From Chitinophagaceae bacterium UBA3961 (GTDB lineage Bacteria; Bacteroidota; Bacteroidia; Chitinophagales; Chitinophagaceae), in NCBI GenBank assembly GCA_002385265.1, contig DGDD01000162.1, forward strand, positions 1 to 10,949: DNA of 10,949 bases, written 5' to 3'. Position 1 is the stretch's first letter. The number at the start of each line of letters is the position of its first letter. Positions 7,654 to 10,949 of the stretch are shown here, piece by piece. Under the pieces are notes generated by a model. It was not told the origin of the DNA. It worked only from the letters and a program-made list of their open reading frames with translations, and ran no database searches. The position numbers and the translations under genes are program-made.

Positions 7654-9606
7654 TTAGGATTCCAGTTCCATCAACTTCTCAAATACCTGTTCGTATTCTT
7701 TTTGAGCTTTAGTTAAGTTATCTGAAACTGTTTTATAACGATTTTCTGCTTCTTGAAACTTGTTTTTATCAGCATAAATATCTGGCGATGCCAGGGCATG
7801 TTGAACAGCCTGTTGCTCTTTTTGCAGTTTTGCCACTTCTTCCTCTAATTGCTGAAATCGTTTCTGATATTTTTGCAATTCTTTCTTCTGTTCCTTGTTG
7901 ATCGGACCTTGGCTTCCTTTGTCAACAGGCACTGCTACAGGCTCAGGTTGAACAGTTACTACAGGTGCTACTGCCTTCGATGATGTTTTTTCCGGTACGG
8001 CAGTCTTCGCCATTCTTTCCTTCCAAGCTACCCACTCTTCATAACCACCATTGAATTCTTTGATTTCCTGGTCTACAATTTCCCAAATTTTATTGGCGGC
8101 TTTTGAAATGAAATAGCGATCGTGACTAACAAAAATGTACGTTCCTTCATACTTCATCAAAGCGTCTGCCAAAAGTTCAACGGAGTGCATATCTAAGTGG
8201 TTCGTAGGCTCATCCAGCATCAAAAAGTTGGCTTTGCTTACAATGGTTTTTGCCAATGCCACCCTTGCTTTCTCCCCACCACTTAACACTTTAATTTTTT
8301 TATCTATATCATCTCCGCCAAACAAGAAACAGCCTAATAAATTACGCAGTTCCTGCTCCGTTAGTTGGCTTCCGCACCCTTTCATTTCATCTAAAATGGT
8401 ATTGTTCAAATCCAGCGCTTCCAATTGGTGCTGTGCGTAAAAACTCTCGTCAACATTGTGCCCCCATTTACGTTCGCCCATAAATGGTTCGGCGTCTGCA
8501 ATGATTCGCAATAAGGTTGATTTCCCTTTACCATTTGCTCCAATCAACGCAATTTTGTCACCTCGGTTGATGGTCGCTTCTGTATTCGACACAATAACAT
8601 TGTTACCGAATGCCTTTGTGATGTTCTTTAATTCTACAATGATTTTGCCTGGTATGGTATCTACTCTAAAATTGATCTTGATATTGGGACGCTCAATTTC
8701 TGCTTCCTCAATTCTATCCAATCGATCTAGTTTCTTTTGTATACTTTGAGCTTGTGCGGCTTTACTGGCTTTCGCTTTGAAACGTTCTATGAAGCGTTCT
8801 TGCTGTCGAATATAGTCTTGTTGGTTTTCAAAAGCTTTTTGTTGCAATTCCACCCTTACTGCTTTCTCTTTTTCATAGAAATCGTAATTGCCATTGTAAA
8901 TATGAATCTGCTGCTGATACAACTCAACGATCTTATTGACCATTCTGTTTAGGAAGTACTTATCGTGACTCACAATAATCACTGAACCTTGATAGTGTTG
9001 CAAGTATTTCTCCAGCCATTCAATTGAAGGAAGGTCTAAGTGGTTCGTAGGTTCATCCAACAACAAAAGATCAGGTTGTTGTAAGATCATTTTTGCCAAG
9101 AGTACCCGCATTCTCCAACCTCCGCTGAATTCTTTATAAGGTCGGTTCAAATCGTTGTTGGTAAAGCCCAATCCCTGCAACACCTCGGCCGTTTTGTGGT
9201 GAATATTGTAACCGTCTAAGGTATCCATTTCGTGCAACCGATCTGTATAGGCGATCAGCGTTTTTTCGTCTCCCGTTTTTTCCAATTCTTTCCCTATTTC
9301 TTCAATTTCTCTTTCTAATTGAAGAACTCTTTCAAAAGCGCCTAGTGCAACTTCTAAAATAGTGCTGTTCGTGTCGAAACTGAGTAGATCTTGATGTAAA
9401 TATCCAATGGTGGTGCTTCTGCTTCTCTCAACTACTCCCTCACTTGCTTGGTATTCTCCCACCAATAGCTTCAACATGGTCGACTTTCCGGTTCCATTGT
9501 ATCCAATCAATCCTATCCGTTCTCCGGGCTGAATATGCCAAGTGGCTTCTGCCACAATAATTCTTGCCCCAAATTCAAAGGTTACGTTCGTTAATCCTGC
9601 TAACAT
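7654..9606 (-). CDS. ABC-F family ATPase, YheS-like
   Basis: A 650-residue soluble protein with two ABC ATPase domains and no membrane segments, as in the ABC-F translation factors that act at the ribosomal E site. The first domain has Walker A GYNGTGKST (35-43), signature FSGGWRMR (160-167), Walker B with LLLLDEPTNHLD (Asp184, Glu185) and switch SHD (213-215). A charged helical linker spans about 240-320. The second domain has GANGKGKST (356-364), LSGGEKAR (441-448), LDEPTNHLD (Asp465, Glu466) and SHD (494-496). A Pro/Val-rich spacer (about 535-570) leads to a coiled-coil C-terminal domain (571-650). The first signature FSGGW and the overall layout are closest to E. coli YheS (about 637 residues). 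A housekeeping role in translation is likelier than drug resistance, but neither is shown by sequence. Both catalytic glutamates are present. The phospholipase gene follows nine bases downstream. Confidence 0.94.
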   Translation of the reverse strand: MLAGLTNVTFEFGARIIVAEATWHIQPGERIGLIGYNGTGKSTMLKLLVGEYQASEGVVERSRSTTIGYLHQDLLSFDTNSTILEVALGAFERVLQLEREIEEIGKELEKTGDEKTLIAYTDRLHEMDTLDGYNIHHKTAEVLQGLGFTNNDLNRPYKEFSGGWRMRVLLAKMILQQPDLLLLDEPTNHLDLPSIEWLEKYLQHYQGSVIIVSHDKYFLNRMVNKIVELYQQQIHIYNGNYDFYEKEKAVRVELQQKAFENQQDYIRQQERFIERFKAKASKAAQAQSIQKKLDRLDRIEEAEIERPNIKINFRVDTIPGKIIVELKNITKAFGNNVIVSNTEATINRGDKIALIGANGKGKSTLLRIIADAEPFMGERKWGHNVDESFYAQHQLEALDLNNTILDEMKGCGSQLTEQELRNLLGCFLFGGDDIDKKIKVLSGGEKARVALAKTIVSKANFLMLDEPTNHLDMHSVELLADALMKYEGTYIFVSHDRYFISKAANKIWEIVDQEIKEFNGGYEEWVAWKERMAKTAVPEKTSSKAVAPVVTVQPEPVAVPVDKGSQGPINKEQKKELQKYQKRFQQLEEEVAKLQKEQQAVQHALASPDIYADKNKFQEAENRYKTVSDNLTKAQKEYEQVFEKLMELES

Positions 9607-9655
9607 GAAATAAAAATATAATTTGTTGTTTTTGCCTCTTTTTATAATAAGTTGA

Positions 9656-9682
9656 CTATGAGACTCTTAAAATCTCCTTCAT
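9656..9682 (-). promoter_or_regulatory. Possible 8-residue leader peptide upstream of the ABC-F gene
   Basis: Within the likely leader of the ABC-F mRNA, an ATG at 9682 opens a short frame encoding MKEILRVS and ending in TAG, 49 bases before the ABC-F start. It lies downstream of the -7 box at 9717-9724 and so would be transcribed. Several ABC-F genes are controlled by leader-peptide attenuation, which makes the position suggestive. Such short frames also arise often by chance, and no clear competing hairpins were found. Confidence 0.25.
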
Positions 9683-9716
9683 TTTAAAACCTAAAACCTT
9701 GTATTAAAACGAATTA

Positions 9717-9724
9717 CAAATTTA
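9717..9724 (-). promoter_or_regulatory. Putative Bacteroidota -7 box for the ABC-F/phospholipase operon
   Basis: Read on the minus strand, TAAATTTG fits TAnnTTTG exactly. It lies about 110 bases upstream of the ABC-F start, predicting a leader of about 100 bases. No clear TTG -33 element is seen at the expected distance. Confidence 0.4.
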
Positions 9725-9754
9725 CAGGAAACTAGCGGGATCGATTTTATCTTT

Positions 9755-9762
9755 TAACTTTG
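9755..9762 (+). promoter_or_regulatory. Putative Bacteroidota -7 box for the DUF3347/TonB operon
   Basis: TAACTTTG is an exact match to TAnnTTTG. Transcription would start near 9768-9770, giving a very short leader of roughly 10 A-rich bases before the ATG at 9778. The TTG inside this box (9760) would otherwise be a possible start codon, and the promoter match argues against it. A -33 TTG is not evident. Confidence 0.5.
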
Positions 9763-9777
9763 CAAAAAAAATATCAC

Positions 9778-10374
9778 ATGAACCGTCGCTTTCTTTGGAT
9801 CCTCCTATTACTTACCTCCGTACTTGCCGTTTATTTTTTATTCTTTAGAAGCAATTCCGGCCCGGATACACCCAAAGACAAGCCCTTGGCCATTGGTGAG
9901 AACACCGCAGGTTTTAACGCTTCATTTCAAGAGCTCTTGAAAACCTATGAGGTTTTAAAAGCAGGCTTTACGGCAAGCGATTCAAACGCTGTGAATGCAG
10001 CTGCTGCAGCTATTATTATATCTGCCGATAGCTTAAAGACAAATGAAATTCAAGGAGACAGCACAGGAAGTATTAAACTGTTAGCGATTGATTTGGTGAG
10101 CTCATTAAGAGCATCTGCAGAGGCGCTTCAGAAAGAAGCTGACTTAGAGGCTAAGAGAACAGAATTCAAAATGATCTCTGAATATCTTTGGAACCTTGCT
10201 CGTGTGGTTCAATACAAAGGAGTGAAATTATACTATATCAATTGCAGTTCGGCTTTGAATAACAATGGTGGTTCTTGGATCGCTGCCCAAAAAGAACGGT
10301 TGAATCCTTACCTCGGAAAGGAAACACCCGATTGCGCAAATGCTACCGATTCTATCGACTATTCTAAAAACTAA
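9778..10374 (+). CDS. Membrane-anchored DUF3347-like protein
   Basis: 198 residues. The N-terminus MNRRFLWILLLLTSVLAVYF forms a single membrane anchor or uncleaved signal; there is no lipobox cysteine, so the rest should face the periplasm. The remaining part, about residues 45-190, resembles DUF3347: an Ala-rich helical stretch (SFQELLKTYEVLKAGFTASD), a DLEAKRTEFKMISEYLWNLA helix, then YINCSSALNNNGGSW and LNPYLGKETPDC, which mirror the family's C-P-M-A-x-N-N-x-G-A-x-W and N-P-Y-x-G-x-x-x-x-x-C motifs. Two cysteines remain (156 and 186), but the Met of the family's C-P-M-A motif is replaced by Ser. DUF3347 is often found attached to or beside heavy-metal (copper) efflux adaptor proteins, so metal handling is possible but unproven, and loss of the Met weakens it. 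ATG 9778 is preferred over TTG 9760, which lies within the probable promoter. A TonB receptor gene begins 45 bases after the stop. Confidence 0.8.
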   Translation: MNRRFLWILLLLTSVLAVYFLFFRSNSGPDTPKDKPLAIGENTAGFNASFQELLKTYEVLKAGFTASDSNAVNAAAAAIIISADSLKTNEIQGDSTGSIKLLAIDLVSSLRASAEALQKEADLEAKRTEFKMISEYLWNLARVVQYKGVKLYYINCSSALNNNGGSWIAAQKERLNPYLGKETPDCANATDSIDYSKN

Positions 10375-10419
10375 TGTTTTTAGATCAACCTTATTCCTAA
10401 TTTATTGTTTCCAATGTAT

Positions 10420-10949
10420 ATGAAGAATGGCGTGTTTGTATTGTTGCTGTTGTTGAATGGGCTGAACTTGTATTCTCAAGAAAAAGCAACGTTGAGTGGA
10501 TATGTAAAAGACTCTTTGTCTGGTGAAACCCTTATCGGAGCTACCGTTACAATAGTTGGAGCTAACAAAAGCATTGGATCCAATCAATACGGGTTCTATT
10601 CCATTACACTACCAAAGGGCACTTATCAGGTGCTCGCCTCCTATACCGGTTACAATCCTCAACTCATCCAAATAAGAATCGATTCCAGCAAGTCCTTTAA
10701 TTTTGAATTGAAACAGAAATCAGTTTTGCAGGAAGTGGTAGTTTCCAGCAAACGCAAGGATCTAAATGTGACCAGTTCTCAAATGGGCAAGTTTGATTTA
10801 TCGATGACTCAAATAAAATCAGTTCCTGTTTTGTTTGGTGAGGTGGATATTCTAAAAACATTGCAACTATTACCCGGTATTCGAAATGCAGGTGAAGGAA
10901 ATACCGGTTTGTATGTAAGGGGCGGTGGACCAGATCAAAATTTGATCCT
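10420..10949 (+). CDS. TonB-dependent receptor with carboxypeptidase-regulatory-like domain, 3' end outside window
   Basis: The first roughly 176 residues of an outer-membrane active transporter energised by TonB-ExbB-ExbD. A Sec signal peptide (MKNGVFVLLLLLNGLNLYS) is followed by a carboxypeptidase-D-regulatory-like beta-sandwich at about 22-100 (LSGYVKDSLSGETLIGATV, then YGFYSITLPKGTYQV), common in Bacteroidota receptors. LQEVVV marks the passage into the plug domain, which starts near 118 and includes VDILKTLQLLPGIRNAGEG and LYVRGGGPDQN. The barrel lies beyond the window, so the substrate cannot be judged. Glycan-type SusC receptors usually have a SusD partner downstream, which would be outside this view. 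An ATG six bases upstream (10414) is an equally possible start. The gene follows the DUF3347-like gene by about 45 bases with no terminator or -7 box between them, so co-transcription is likely. Confidence 0.9.
   Translation, partial: MKNGVFVLLLLLNGLNLYSQEKATLSGYVKDSLSGETLIGATVTIVGANKSIGSNQYGFYSITLPKGTYQVLASYTGYNPQLIQIRIDSSKSFNFELKQKSVLQEVVVSSKRKDLNVTSSQMGKFDLSMTQIKSVPVLFGEVDILKTLQLLPGIRNAGEGNTGLYVRGGGPDQNLI

Noticed and set aside
8135..8952. Three open frames on the plus strand of 71 to 101 residues
   Set aside because: All are antisense to conserved ABC-F motifs and show no family features.
9760..9777. TTG start that would add six residues to the DUF3347-like protein
   Set aside because: The TTG is the end of an exact TAnnTTTG promoter box, so it would not be transcribed. 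The ATG at 9778 gives a standard membrane-anchor N-terminus.
10375..10419. Possible terminator or promoter between the DUF3347-like gene and the TonB receptor
   Set aside because: No hairpin with a U-run and no TAnnTTTG match was found in these bases. Read-through is the simpler reading.
10402..10587. 61-residue open frame on the minus strand
   Set aside because: It is antisense to the signal peptide and first domain of the TonB receptor and has a low-complexity glutamine run from the leucine-rich signal region.

Overview
The window looks like chromosomal DNA of a member of the Bacteroidota, and no genus can be named. The evidence is moderately low GC, A-rich start-codon regions without Shine-Dalgarno sequences, two matches to the Bacteroidota -7 promoter box TAnnTTTG, a TonB-dependent receptor with an N-terminal carboxypeptidase-regulatory-like domain, and a patatin-POTRA-barrel fusion of the kind frequent in this phylum. 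No mobile element, CRISPR array, tRNA, rRNA or integration site was seen.

Layout: (1) 1-1087, minus strand: the N-terminal part of a soluble PAS-PAS-HisKA_3 sensor histidine kinase, cut by the window edge before its ATPase domain. (2) 1088-1410: a divergent intergenic region of about 320 bases with several small inverted repeats. (3) 1411-5425, plus strand: a four-gene run with gaps of 0, 4 and 9 bases. It holds a class V-fold PLP-dependent enzyme with a signal-like N-terminus, a small secreted protein of unknown function, imidazolonepropionase (hutI) and formimidoylglutamase (hutG). (4) 5422-9606, minus strand: a two-gene run, an ABC-F ATPase of YheS type followed 9 bases later by a patatin-like phospholipase carrying a POTRA domain and an outer-membrane barrel. 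This run converges on hutG, and the two stop codons overlap. (5) 9607-9777: a divergent promoter region with a -7 box on each strand. (6) 9778 to the end, plus strand: a membrane-anchored DUF3347-like protein followed by the start of a TonB-dependent receptor.

How the genes work together: HutI and HutG catalyse the last two steps of histidine breakdown (imidazolonepropionate to formiminoglutamate, then to glutamate plus formamide). The first two enzymes, HutH and HutU, are not in the window and must lie elsewhere if the pathway is complete. The PLP enzyme and the small secreted protein are tied to hutI/hutG only by tight spacing, so a role in histidine use is a guess. The DUF3347 gene next to a TonB receptor hints at a cell-envelope, perhaps metal-related, function.

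Most of the window is ordinary core metabolism and envelope biology. No clearly new system stands out. The items most worth a second look are the unexplained first half of the hut operon, the stand-alone DUF3347 protein beside a TonB receptor, the ABC-F leader with a possible 8-residue leader peptide, and a perfect 20-base palindrome inside the kinase gene.
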